Below are positions 24,738-32,363 of a stretch of 64,000 nt of DNA, piece after piece (positions within the stretch are counted from its first letter, which is position 1; every line of letters begins with the position of its first letter). The stretch spans positions 3,410,001-3,474,000 of the forward strand of contig NZ_CP127295.1 in NCBI RefSeq assembly GCF_030285665.1, given 5' to 3'. This DNA is from Amycolatopsis mongoliensis (GTDB lineage Bacteria > Actinomycetota > Actinomycetes > Mycobacteriales > Pseudonocardiaceae). The position numbers were made by a program, and so were the translations under genes. The notes below the pieces were generated by a model that saw nothing but the letters and a program-made list of their open reading frames with translations, was not told the DNA's origin and did not search any database.

Positions 24738-26593
24738 GCGGGCACGTTCCACTTCTGGTTGGCGGCGCCGGTGCACGTCCAGATCTGCAGCCGGGTGCCG
24801 TTCGCGCTCGAGTTGCCGGTGGCGTCGGCGCACTTGTTCGAGCCAGCGCCGACGAGGTCCTTCGCCGCGGTGGCCGCCCATCTCTGGTTCGCCGTCCCGC
24901 CGCAGTCCCAGAGCTGCAGCTGCGCACCGTCCGCTGTGGACTGCCCGGTGACGTCGAGGCACTTGCCCAGCGCGCGGATCGTGCCGTCGGTGCCGACTGT
25001 CCACTGCTGGGCGTTGGAGCCGTTGCAGTCGTAGAGCTGGACCGCGGTGCCGTTGGCGCTGTTCGCGCCGGCGACGTCGATGCACTTGCCGCCGAGCCCC
25101 GTGATCGGGCCGGTCTTGCCGGTGCCGCCGCCGTTGCCCTGGTTGCCGGCCCAGGTGAACGTCGCCGATGTGTGGCCGGGCAGGGTGTAGGTGAACGAGG
25201 AGGTGCCCCAGTTCACGCGCACGCTCTGGTTGCCCGTGCTGGAGTTGTACGCGATGAGCGCCTTCGAGCCGTCCGGGTTCTTCCAGGCGACGTTGCGCAC
25301 GGTCGAGTTGTCGTTCGAGTCGATCCGGTACGCGCCCGGCTTCACGAACTTCGTCAGGTGGCCCATCGTGTAGTACTCGACGGTGTAGTCGACCTGCCCG
25401 CTGCGCGAGTCTCCGTTGTGGACGGTGATCAGGCCGGTGCAGGTGCCGCAGCCGCCGTTGTGCGGGCCCATGTTCTGGTCGACGGCGAGGCTCCACTTGG
25501 TGACGCTCTTCGACCAGTTGCGCGTGTAGTCGACGATGTTGTTCATGTCCTCGGCCTGCTGGTTCGAGATCCAGGTGCCGCCGGAGTGCTCGGTCGAGTA
25601 GGCGTTGACGTTCGGGTACTGGTTGTGCGTCGTCGTCTGCTGCGCGATGTCGCCGCCGTAGCCGTGCCAGGCCACACCCCCGAAGTTCGGGTGGGTGCGG
25701 ATCGCCGCGTCGTCCAGGGTGGGCGCGCCGTAGGACGCGTAGGTGTCCCAGTTCCAGTCGAGCGCGAGGACCTTCGTGGACAGTCCGGCACCCTGCAGCG
25801 CCGGCAGCAGGTTGTTCTTCGCGAAGTACGCCAGCCCGGCGCCGTTCCAGTTGGTCGACGGGTAGCTCGAGCAGCACGTCGGCTCGTTCTGCATCGAGAC
25901 GTAGTCGATCGGCACGCCCGCGGCCTGGTAAGCCTGGAGGTACTTGACGAAGTACTGCGCGTAGGCCGGGTAGTACTGTGATTCGACCCAGCCCAGCAGG
26001 TAGCTGTCGTTGTCCTTCATCCACGGCGGCGCGCTCCACGGCGACGCCATCACCTTGGCCTGGGGGTTGAGCTGCTTGGCCTGCTTGGTCAGCGGCAGCA
26101 CGTCGGCCTGGTCGTGCGCGATCGAGAAGTGCGTCAGGTTCGGGTCGGTCTGCCCGGCCGGCATGTCGTCGAAGGTGTAGCTGTAGCGGGCCAGGTCGGA
26201 CGCGCCGAGCGGGTTGCGGATGAAGCTCAGCCCGATCCCGCTGTTCGGGTCGAACAGCTTGCGCATCGTGTCGTCGCGGGTGGCCTGGCTCAGGGCGCCG
26301 CTGGAGTTCATCAGCCACGCCGCGGTGTCCGTGAAGGACGCTCCGCCGCCTTCGAACTGCTGGTAGGTGGTGCCTTCGTTGACATTGATCGTCACGCCGC
26401 CGGTGCCGGTGCCGGAGGTGAACGTGACCGGGGTCTGCTGCTGGAGGCCGCGGGTGACCGTCCGGCCGCCGGAGTCGCTGGTGGTGGTGAGCCAGACGTT
26501 GACCGTCTCGCCCGCGGCCTGCGCGGGCGCGGCGAAGGTGGCGGCGGCGACCGCGGTCACGCCGAGCAGGGAGAGAAGAGAGCGTTTTCTCAT
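24734..26593 (-). CDS. Secreted GH30 glucanase with C-terminal CBM13
   Basis: A 619-residue exported protein: signal peptide to about residue 27 (PAQAAG), GH30 barrel with the acid/base in SMQNEPTCCSS and the nucleophile in AYSTEHSGGTW, a beta-sandwich domain (KALIAYNSSTGNQSVRVNW), a Gly-rich linker and a CBM13 trefoil. WHGYGGDIAQQ and EGGGASFTDTAAW support GH30; endo-beta-1,6-glucanase is the likeliest activity, glucosylceramidase or xylanase less so. Translation is coupled to GH75 upstream and GH18 downstream by ATGA overlaps. Confidence 0.85.
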   Translation of the reverse strand: MRKRSLLSLLGVTAVAAATFAAPAQAAGETVNVWLTTTSDSGGRTVTRGLQQQTPVTFTSGTGTGGVTINVNEGTTYQQFEGGGASFTDTAAWLMNSSGALSQATRDDTMRKLFDPNSGIGLSFIRNPLGASDLARYSYTFDDMPAGQTDPNLTHFSIAHDQADVLPLTKQAKQLNPQAKVMASPWSAPPWMKDNDSYLLGWVESQYYPAYAQYFVKYLQAYQAAGVPIDYVSMQNEPTCCSSYPSTNWNGAGLAYFAKNNLLPALQGAGLSTKVLALDWNWDTYASYGAPTLDDAAIRTHPNFGGVAWHGYGGDIAQQTTTHNQYPNVNAYSTEHSGGTWISNQQAEDMNNIVDYTRNWSKSVTKWSLAVDQNMGPHNGGCGTCTGLITVHNGDSRSGQVDYTVEYYTMGHLTKFVKPGAYRIDSNDNSTVRNVAWKNPDGSKALIAYNSSTGNQSVRVNWGTSSFTYTLPGHTSATFTWAGNQGNGGGTGKTGPITGLGGKCIDVAGANSANGTAVQLYDCNGSNAQQWTVGTDGTIRALGKCLDVTGQSTADGAQLQLWDCGGTANQRWAATAAKDLVGAGSNKCADATGNSSANGTRLQIWTCTGAANQKWNVPA

Positions 26594-27657
26594 GGGAGCG
26601 TCCACTTCTGGTTCGCGCCGGTCCCGCAGGTCCAGATCTGGAGCCGGGTCCCGTTGGCGGAGCTGGCGCCGGTCGCGTCCAGGCACTTGCCGGAGCCGGC
26701 GTTCACGAGGTTCTGCGATCCGTTCGCGGACCACTTCTGCGCGGCGCTGCCGTTGCAGTCCCACAGCTGGATCGGCGTGCCGTTGGCCGTGCCCGCGCTG
26801 GTGACGTCGAGGCACTTGCCGAGCGCGCGGACCGTGCCGTCGGTGCCGACCGTCCACTGCTGGGCGCTGGACCCGTTGCAGTCGTAGAGCTGGACGGCCG
26901 TGCCGTTGGCGTTGTTCGCGCCGGCGACGTCGACGCACTTGCCGCCGATGCCGGTGATCCGCCCCGCGTTTCCGGCGGGCGGCGTGGTGGTGCCGCCGGC
27001 GAACTGCGTGGCGACCTGCTCGCCGAGGCTGGTGGCGTTGGCGTGGTTCTCGATCGGGTCGACGTGCGTGTTCGGGAACACGATGTAGGTCACCGGGCCC
27101 TCGGTGCCGCCGTTGGACGGGTCGGGGTTGATGCCGAGGTTGACCGCGGTCGCGTAGGACGCCTCACCGATGATGCTCGTCGGGCCGGTGTCGCCGACCA
27201 CGGCGTAGGTGACCTGGTTGTTGTAGATCACCGCCACGACGGAACCGCCGTCGATGCCGTGGTTGCGGTAGTCCCAAGTGGACGTCGGCTGCGGCAGGAC
27301 GATGTACGGCAGTTGTGCCGCGTTGAGCGGCTGGTCGGTCGAGGTGTGGAAGGCGGTGTCGGGGTAGAAGCAGCAGTCGGTCTGCTCGTTGCACTGGGTC
27401 GTCCGGACACCGTCGCAGTCGATGTCCATGTCGGCCGTGAAGAACACCGCGCCGTTGGCCTGGCAGACGGGCACGGTGGCCGCGCCGCCTTCGTCGAAGG
27501 AATATCTGCCGTTCGAGATCTGCTGGCAGTTCTGCGTCTTCGCGAGCAGCTGGCTCGCGGACGGACCTGCCTCGACGGCGGCTTGGGCGGAGCCGGTGGT
27601 GAGGAAGGAAAGCGCTAACAGGGCACACCCCATTAGCGCGACGAGAAATCGTCGCAC
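26590..27657 (-). CDS. Secreted GH75 chitosanase with C-terminal CBM13
   Basis: A 355-residue exported enzyme: signal peptide to about residue 26, a GH75 catalytic domain with VFFTADMDIDCDG and VVGDTGPTSIIGEAS holding the acidic catalytic residues, a Pro/Thr linker and a CBM13 trefoil. GH75 enzymes are mostly fungal with scattered actinobacterial members, and cleave chitosan. GTG 27657 has AAGGAG about 7 bp upstream. First gene of the three-gene run GH75-GH30-GH18. Confidence 0.85.
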   Translation of the reverse strand: MRRFLVALMGCALLALSFLTTGSAQAAVEAGPSASQLLAKTQNCQQISNGRYSFDEGGAATVPVCQANGAVFFTADMDIDCDGVRTTQCNEQTDCCFYPDTAFHTSTDQPLNAAQLPYIVLPQPTSTWDYRNHGIDGGSVVAVIYNNQVTYAVVGDTGPTSIIGEASYATAVNLGINPDPSNGGTEGPVTYIVFPNTHVDPIENHANATSLGEQVATQFAGGTTTPPAGNAGRITGIGGKCVDVAGANNANGTAVQLYDCNGSSAQQWTVGTDGTVRALGKCLDVTSAGTANGTPIQLWDCNGSAAQKWSANGSQNLVNAGSGKCLDATGASSANGTRLQIWTCGTGANQKWTLP

Positions 27658-27690
27658 TGGAATTCTCCTTGTGGGGGAAGGAAATAGTGC

Positions 27691-27724
27691 CGGGTAGGCG
27701 GGCCGGGCGGGGCCCGCCTACCCG
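27691..27724. terminator. Hairpin terminator after the GH16 gene
   Basis: Inverted repeat CGGGTAGGCGGGCC / GGCCCGCCTACCCG (14-bp stem, 6-nt loop) between the GH16 stop and the GH75 start; it would separate GH16 from the downstream three-gene run or attenuate read-through. Confidence 0.8.
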
Positions 27725-27734
27725 AGGTGGTGGA

Positions 27735-28961
27735 TCAGGGAGTGGTCCACTTCTGGTTGGCGCCGCCGCCGCAGGTCCAGATCTGCAGCCGGGTGCCGTT
27801 CGCACTGGAATTGCCGGTGGCGTCGAGGCACTTGTTCGCGTTGGGGTTCACGATGTCCTTCGCCCCGGTCACGACCCATTGCTGGGCGCCGGTTCCGTTG
27901 CAGTCGTAGAGCTGCACCGGTGTCCCGTCGGCGGTGCCGGCGGCGTTGACGTCCATGCACTTGCCGAGGGCGCGGATCGTGCCGTCGGTGCCGATGGTCC
28001 AGTTCTGCGCCGCGTTGTTGTTGCAGTCGGTGATCTGGATGGGCGTGCCGTTGGCGGTGTTCGCGCCGGCGACGTCGACGCACTTGCCGCCGATGCCGGT
28101 GATCCGCCCGGTGCGCCCGCTCGGGGTGCCGCCGCCGGTGTCGTTGGTGACGTGGACGTAGTCGACGACCAGCTGCTGCGGGAACTGCGTGCTGCTGTTG
28201 GGGTCGCCGGGCCAGTACCCGCCGACGGCGAGGTTGAGGATGATGAAGAAGTTGTGGTCGTAGACCCAGCGGTTGCCGTTCAGGTCGGCCGGCGTGCGGG
28301 TCTGGTAGAGGTTCCCGTCGACGTACCACTTGATCTGGTTGGGCGACCAGTCGACGGCGTAGGTGTGGAAGTCGTCGGAGAAGTTCGGGCCGTTGTAGGC
28401 CGCGCCGATGCCGCCGGAACCGGAGTAGCCGGGGCCGTGGATGGTGCCGTGCACGGTGTTCGGCTCGAACCCGACGTTCTCCATGACGTCGATTTCGCCG
28501 TCGGTCGGCCAGTTGCCGCCGCCGAGCATCCAGAACGCCGGCCACATGCCCTGCCCGCGCGGGAGCTTCATGCGCGTCTCGAAGTGACCGTAGGCCTGGC
28601 TGAACTTGCCGGCGGTGTTCATCCGCGCGGAGGTGTACTCGCAGCGGCCGTACCAGCAGTTGTAGTTGCCGGGGTTTTCCTTCTTGGCGGTGATGACCAG
28701 GTGGCCCTGGCCGTCGAGCTGGGCGTTGTTGGTGCCGGAGGTGTAGTACTGCCGCTCGTGGTTGTTGACGTTGTCGCCGGTTTCGAGCTGCCACTTCGAC
28801 CCGTCGACGGCAGCGCCCGCAGGGCCGTTGAAGTCGTCGGTGAAGGTGGCGGCGGCCATCGCGGGGGACGGCGCCAGGACCTGCTGGCCGAGCAGCAGCA
28901 GGGAGCAGGCGGCCAGGAGCGCCGCTGTTCTCTTTCTGGTTTTGCGGAACGAGGTGGACAT
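27735..28961 (-). CDS. Secreted GH16 beta-1,3-glucanase with C-terminal CBM13
   Basis: A 408-residue exported enzyme: signal peptide to about residue 36 (PAMAAA), GH16 jelly-roll with the catalytic GEIDVMENVG (ExDxxE), FWMLGGGNWPTDG and HTYAVDWSPNQIKWYVDG, then CBM13. Laminarinase/curdlanase-type activity on beta-1,3-glucan is expected. Transcribed from its own promoter region at 29122-29171. Confidence 0.9.
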   Translation of the reverse strand: MSTSFRKTRKRTAALLAACSLLLLGQQVLAPSPAMAAATFTDDFNGPAGAAVDGSKWQLETGDNVNNHERQYYTSGTNNAQLDGQGHLVITAKKENPGNYNCWYGRCEYTSARMNTAGKFSQAYGHFETRMKLPRGQGMWPAFWMLGGGNWPTDGEIDVMENVGFEPNTVHGTIHGPGYSGSGGIGAAYNGPNFSDDFHTYAVDWSPNQIKWYVDGNLYQTRTPADLNGNRWVYDHNFFIILNLAVGGYWPGDPNSSTQFPQQLVVDYVHVTNDTGGGTPSGRTGRITGIGGKCVDVAGANTANGTPIQITDCNNNAAQNWTIGTDGTIRALGKCMDVNAAGTADGTPVQLYDCNGTGAQQWVVTGAKDIVNPNANKCLDATGNSSANGTRLQIWTCGGGANQKWTTP

Positions 28962-29121
28962 CTTTGTCGCCTCTCTCACCGGGGGGACCGGCGTTCCGCG
29001 CGCAGCACGGAACGCGGGAGGGGGAGGTGGCCTCGCATGCCGGGGCGGCGGCAGGCGCGACCGTTGCGCCGACGCTCGCGGTCCGGGCGGGGTGGATGCC
29101 AGCGGCGGCGGGTCTTCGGTG

Positions 29122-29171
29122 CTTTGTTGTGCTTGGCAACAAAGTATGCATGGTCCAGACAAGCCGGGCAA
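29122..29171 (-). promoter_or_regulatory. GH16 promoter with overlapping palindromic operator
   Basis: On the minus strand TTGCCC (29171-29166) and CATACT (29148-29143) are 17 bp apart. The inverted repeat CTTTGTTG (29122-29129) / CAACAAAG (29137-29144), 7-bp centre, overlaps the -10 box and start point. The size and symmetry fit a LacI-, GntR- or ROK-type repressor; ROK regulators are encoded nearby. Confidence 0.55.
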
Positions 29172-29186
29172 CCGTCGGCCGGTCAT

Positions 29187-29568
29187 TTTTTTTCAACCCG
29201 AATTAAGGGTGGGTGGGTGACGGGTGGAGCTGCTGGAGTGCTGGTCGAGCCGGTTCCCGCTCAGTGGGGCACGGGCTCTCTCCACAGGCTTGGCGAGTTG
29301 TGGACAGGTGGGGTGCCTGGTGCGGGCTTTGCCCGGGTTTTGTCGGGCGGCACCGATACGCTGGAGCGGGGATGGACCCCCTGGGAGGGCGGGCTCTGCT
29401 CGGGGCCGTGGGGGCGAAGCGAGGGGCACGTCATGGCCGACGGCAAGCCGGCACCGCCGGCCGGGATGCCGGCTGGCCGACGGCAAGCGGCACCGCCGCC
29501 TGGGACGCCGGCCGCTTCCGTGTCTGGCGTGGTGCTCCGCTACGCCTGGTTCGAGGGACGCAAATGGC
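29187..29568. other. Non-coding stretch with an imperfect 38-bp direct repeat
   Basis: No supported gene. It contains an imperfect direct repeat (29435-29473 and 29475-29512, each beginning GGCCGACGGCAAG). Short open frames here lack consistent codon pattern and run antisense into the ROK gene. Confidence 0.5.
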
Positions 29569-30804
29569 TCACGCTGCGTCGGAGTCCGGGGCGCCCGGCT
29601 TCGCGATCCTCGAAGTCGCTCCCTGGTCGAGCAGATCCGCCACCGGCAGGGTCGCCGCTCCCGTCGCCACCGCGTCCAGGCCCAGTGACCCCAGCTGGAT
29701 CGACGTCTGGCTGAACGGGTGCCGCAACGCGTGCTCGCCCGCCGCTTCGCGGATGCGGGGCAGCAGCTGCTCGCCCAGCGCCAGCCCGGCCCAGCCGCCG
29801 ATCACGATGCGCTCCGGGTTGAACAGGTTGATCAGGTTCGCGATCCCCGCGCCGAGGTACCCCGCCGTCTCGTCGAGCACGCGGGCCGCCGTCTTGGACT
29901 TCGGGGCCGCCTCCAGCAGCGCCGCGAACTGGGCCTGCTCGTCCTCGCCCGGGACGTCCTTGCCGCGCACCCGGCGGTACCGGGCCAGCACCCCGCCCGC
30001 CCCGATGTACGCCTCCAGGCACCCGCGCGCGCCGCAGCGGCAGTCCTGCCCGCCGTAGGCGATCGTGGTGTGGCCCCACTCGCCCGCGCTGCTGGTCGAA
30101 CCCCGGTACGTCGTTCCGTCCGTCACCACCGCCGCCCCCACGCCCGAGCCGATCAGCGCGATCACCGCGTGCTTCGCCCCGCGGCCCGCGCCGAACCACA
30201 TCTCCGCCTGGCCCTGCGTCTTCGCGCCGTTGTCGACGAACAGGGGAAGCGTCACGCCGGCGTCGTGCAGCAGCGAAACGAGCGGCACCGCGTCCCAGCC
30301 GACCGTCGGCGCGTGCACCAGCACCCGCGAACCCTGCTCGACCGTGCCCGGCACGCCGATGCCGACGCCCAGCACCGCCGAGTCGTCGATGCCCGCGCTC
30401 GCGAACACCTCCCGCAGCCCGGACGTCACCTGCTCGACCGCCGTCGCCGGGTCCGGGGCCTTCGGCAGGGGGTGCTCGACCGTCGCGAGGCGGTTCATCG
30501 CCAGGTCGAACAGCTCGACCTTGACGCCCGTTTCCCCGATGTCGACGCCTGCGACGTGCCCGTACGCCGGGTCGACGCGCAGCAGCACGCGCGGCCGGCC
30601 GCCGTCGGACTCGACCTGTCCCGCCTCCGTGATGAGCCGTTCTTCGCCCAGTTCGGCGGTCACGTTGCTGACCGTGGCCGCGCTCAGTCCGGTGAGCTGG
30701 CTGAGTTCGTGCCGCGACAGCGGGCCGTCGAAGTACAGTTTCGACAGCAGGAGGGAACGGTTGTGCCTCCGCAGGTCACGGACGGTGGTGCGCTTGCTCG
30801 CCAT
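29569..30804 (-). CDS. ROK family transcriptional regulator (NagC/XylR type)
   Basis: A 411-residue repressor: N-terminal winged helix (SRHELSQLTGLSAATVSNVTAELGEERLI) followed by a ROK sugar-kinase-like domain with GVDIGETGVKVELFD and the zinc motif CRCGARGCLEAY. Whether it still phosphorylates sugar is doubtful, since ROK regulators usually only bind it. Divergent from a second ROK gene of about 45-50 percent apparent similarity; lies between the wall-degrading enzymes and the sugar importer, so it probably senses a beta-glucoside or amino sugar. Confidence 0.9.
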   Translation of the reverse strand: MASKRTTVRDLRRHNRSLLLSKLYFDGPLSRHELSQLTGLSAATVSNVTAELGEERLITEAGQVESDGGRPRVLLRVDPAYGHVAGVDIGETGVKVELFDLAMNRLATVEHPLPKAPDPATAVEQVTSGLREVFASAGIDDSAVLGVGIGVPGTVEQGSRVLVHAPTVGWDAVPLVSLLHDAGVTLPLFVDNGAKTQGQAEMWFGAGRGAKHAVIALIGSGVGAAVVTDGTTYRGSTSSAGEWGHTTIAYGGQDCRCGARGCLEAYIGAGGVLARYRRVRGKDVPGEDEQAQFAALLEAAPKSKTAARVLDETAGYLGAGIANLINLFNPERIVIGGWAGLALGEQLLPRIREAAGEHALRHPFSQTSIQLGSLGLDAVATGAATLPVADLLDQGATSRIAKPGAPDSDAA

Positions 30805-30872
30805 GGGCAACCCATCTGAACTCTTACCGGCTCACGGACAGAATGCCTGATCACCGCAAGTTGTGGCTATGT

Positions 30873-30891
30873 ATTAAGTAGTGAACTAAGT
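30873..30891. promoter_or_regulatory. AT-rich candidate operator between the two ROK genes
   Basis: ATTAAGTAGTGAACTAAGT contains two copies of the heptamer A[TC]TAAGT spaced 12 bp, in a 132-bp divergent region of otherwise GC-rich DNA. The same core (CTAAGT, TTAAGT, reverse strand) recurs at 32212-32229 before the importer operon. Confidence 0.45.
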
Positions 30892-30936
30892 CCCGAACCC
30901 ATGGTCGCACGGCCGGTCTCTGGCACAATCCCGGAC

Positions 30937-32157
30937 GTGACCCAGGTGGTGCGCCAAACGACCAGAGACCTCCGGCGGCACAATCGCGCGGCGCTCCTCT
31001 CCTCCCTCTACCTCCGCGGCCCCGTCAGCAGACTGGAACTGGTAGCTGAATCGGGTTTGTCGGCCGCCACCGTTACCAACGTCGTCTCCGAGCTCATCGC
31101 CGACGGCGTCGTCGCGGAGGCCGGGTCGGTCGAATCCGACGGGGGACGGCCCCGGACACTGCTGGCCGTGCGGCCGGACTTCGGGCACGTCGTGGGCGTC
31201 GACGTCGGCGAGACGCACGTCGAGGTCGGCCTGTTCGACTGCGCGCTCGGGACGCTCGGGACGGTGCGTCACCCGCTCGTCGGTACCCGGCTGGATCCGG
31301 ACGAAGTGGCCGGTTTGGTGCGAACAGGCATCGCGGAAGTGCTCGAAGGCGGCGAACCGGACGCGGTGTTCGGCGTCGGCATCGGCGTGCCCGGCGCGGT
31401 CCGCGACGGCGGGATCGTGCACGCGCCCACCCTCGGCTGGCGCGGCGTGGCCTTCGCCGACCTGATCCGCCCCCACGTCGACGCGCTGTTCACGCTCGGC
31501 GCCGAGCGCGGCCCCATGCCGGTCCACCTGGACAACCGCGCCCGCACCCTCGGCCAGGCCGAAACCTGGCGCGGCGCCGGCCGGGGCGCCGAACGCGCCA
31601 TCGTCGCCCTGCTGGGCGTCGGGGTCGGGGCCGCCGTCGCGACGGCCGGGCGCTCGCACCCGGACATCACGACCAGCGAGTGGGGCCACACCGTCGTCAA
31701 GGCGGGCGGGGCCGCCTGCCGGTGCGGCTCGCACGGTTGCCTGGAGGCCTACGTCGGCACCGAGGCGGTCGTCCGCCACTACGCCGACCTCGTCGGCAAA
31801 GAACCGGTCATCGGGGACGAAAGCGATGCCGAACTGGTGCACATCGTCGCCGAGGCGGCCGTCGAGGGCCCGGCCGCCGACGTGCTCGCCGAGGCCGCCG
31901 AATACCTCGGGATCGGCATCGCGAACCTGATCAACCTGCTCAGCCCGGACCGGGTGGTGCTGTCCGGCTCCGCGGGGGCGATCATGGGACCGGCGATCCT
32001 GCCCGCCGTGCGCGACGCGGTGAGCCGGCACGCGCTCGACTACCTGGCCGAGCGCACCGAGGTCGTCCTCGGCAGGCTCGGGCCCGAGGCGGTCGCACTC
32101 GGCGCGGCCACCCTGCCCATCGCGCAGCTGCTCGCGACGGGTGGCCGGACCGGCTGA
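30937..32157 (+). CDS. ROK family transcriptional regulator (second copy)
   Basis: A 406-residue protein with winged helix (SRLELVAESGLSAATVTNVVSELIADGVV), ROK domain (GVDVGETHVEVGLFD) and zinc motif CRCGSHGCLEAYVG. A paralogue of the divergent ROK gene and the nearest regulator to the importer/beta-glucosidase operon starting 200 bp downstream. The GTG at 30937 is chosen by alignment of its N-terminus with the other ROK; an ATG at 30901 would add twelve residues. Confidence 0.9.
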   Translation: MTQVVRQTTRDLRRHNRAALLSSLYLRGPVSRLELVAESGLSAATVTNVVSELIADGVVAEAGSVESDGGRPRTLLAVRPDFGHVVGVDVGETHVEVGLFDCALGTLGTVRHPLVGTRLDPDEVAGLVRTGIAEVLEGGEPDAVFGVGIGVPGAVRDGGIVHAPTLGWRGVAFADLIRPHVDALFTLGAERGPMPVHLDNRARTLGQAETWRGAGRGAERAIVALLGVGVGAAVATAGRSHPDITTSEWGHTVVKAGGAACRCGSHGCLEAYVGTEAVVRHYADLVGKEPVIGDESDAELVHIVAEAAVEGPAADVLAEAAEYLGIGIANLINLLSPDRVVLSGSAGAIMGPAILPAVRDAVSRHALDYLAERTEVVLGRLGPEAVALGAATLPIAQLLATGGRTG

Positions 32158-32211
32158 AACCCTTGCGTCGCAAGGAGTAGTGCCCTCAACAGGTCCAGAC
32201 CGCCAGTTCTT

Positions 32212-32229
32212 TTATTACTTAAACTTAGG
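32212..32229. promoter_or_regulatory. Candidate ROK operator upstream of the importer operon
   Basis: TTATTACTTAAACTTAGG carries, on the reverse strand, CTAAGT and TTAAGT side by side, matching the half-sites between the ROK genes. It lies 135 bp before the binding-protein gene. A GTGAC/GTCAC inverted repeat follows at about 32259-32272. Confidence 0.4.
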
Positions 32230-32363
32230 CACAAAACGTTACCCGCGTGTTATTGACGTGACCCGAGTCACCCGGGTTGACTTCGGGGCGTCGTTCGGTC
32301 GCCGGCGGTCGGGGCTCGCTACCAGTCGACAGCAAGCAAGTCGTCGATGACCAGGAGGAACCG

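Noticed and set aside
23514..26887. Long plus-strand frames opposite the glycosidase genes
   Set aside because: They mirror the codon pattern of the minus-strand genes, have no ribosome sites and cross several real gene borders.
29371..29568. Possible small gene starting ATGGACCCCCTGG after a TANNNT box
   Set aside because: The frame runs on antisense through the ROK gene, with poor codon pattern and a direct repeat; no support for a protein.
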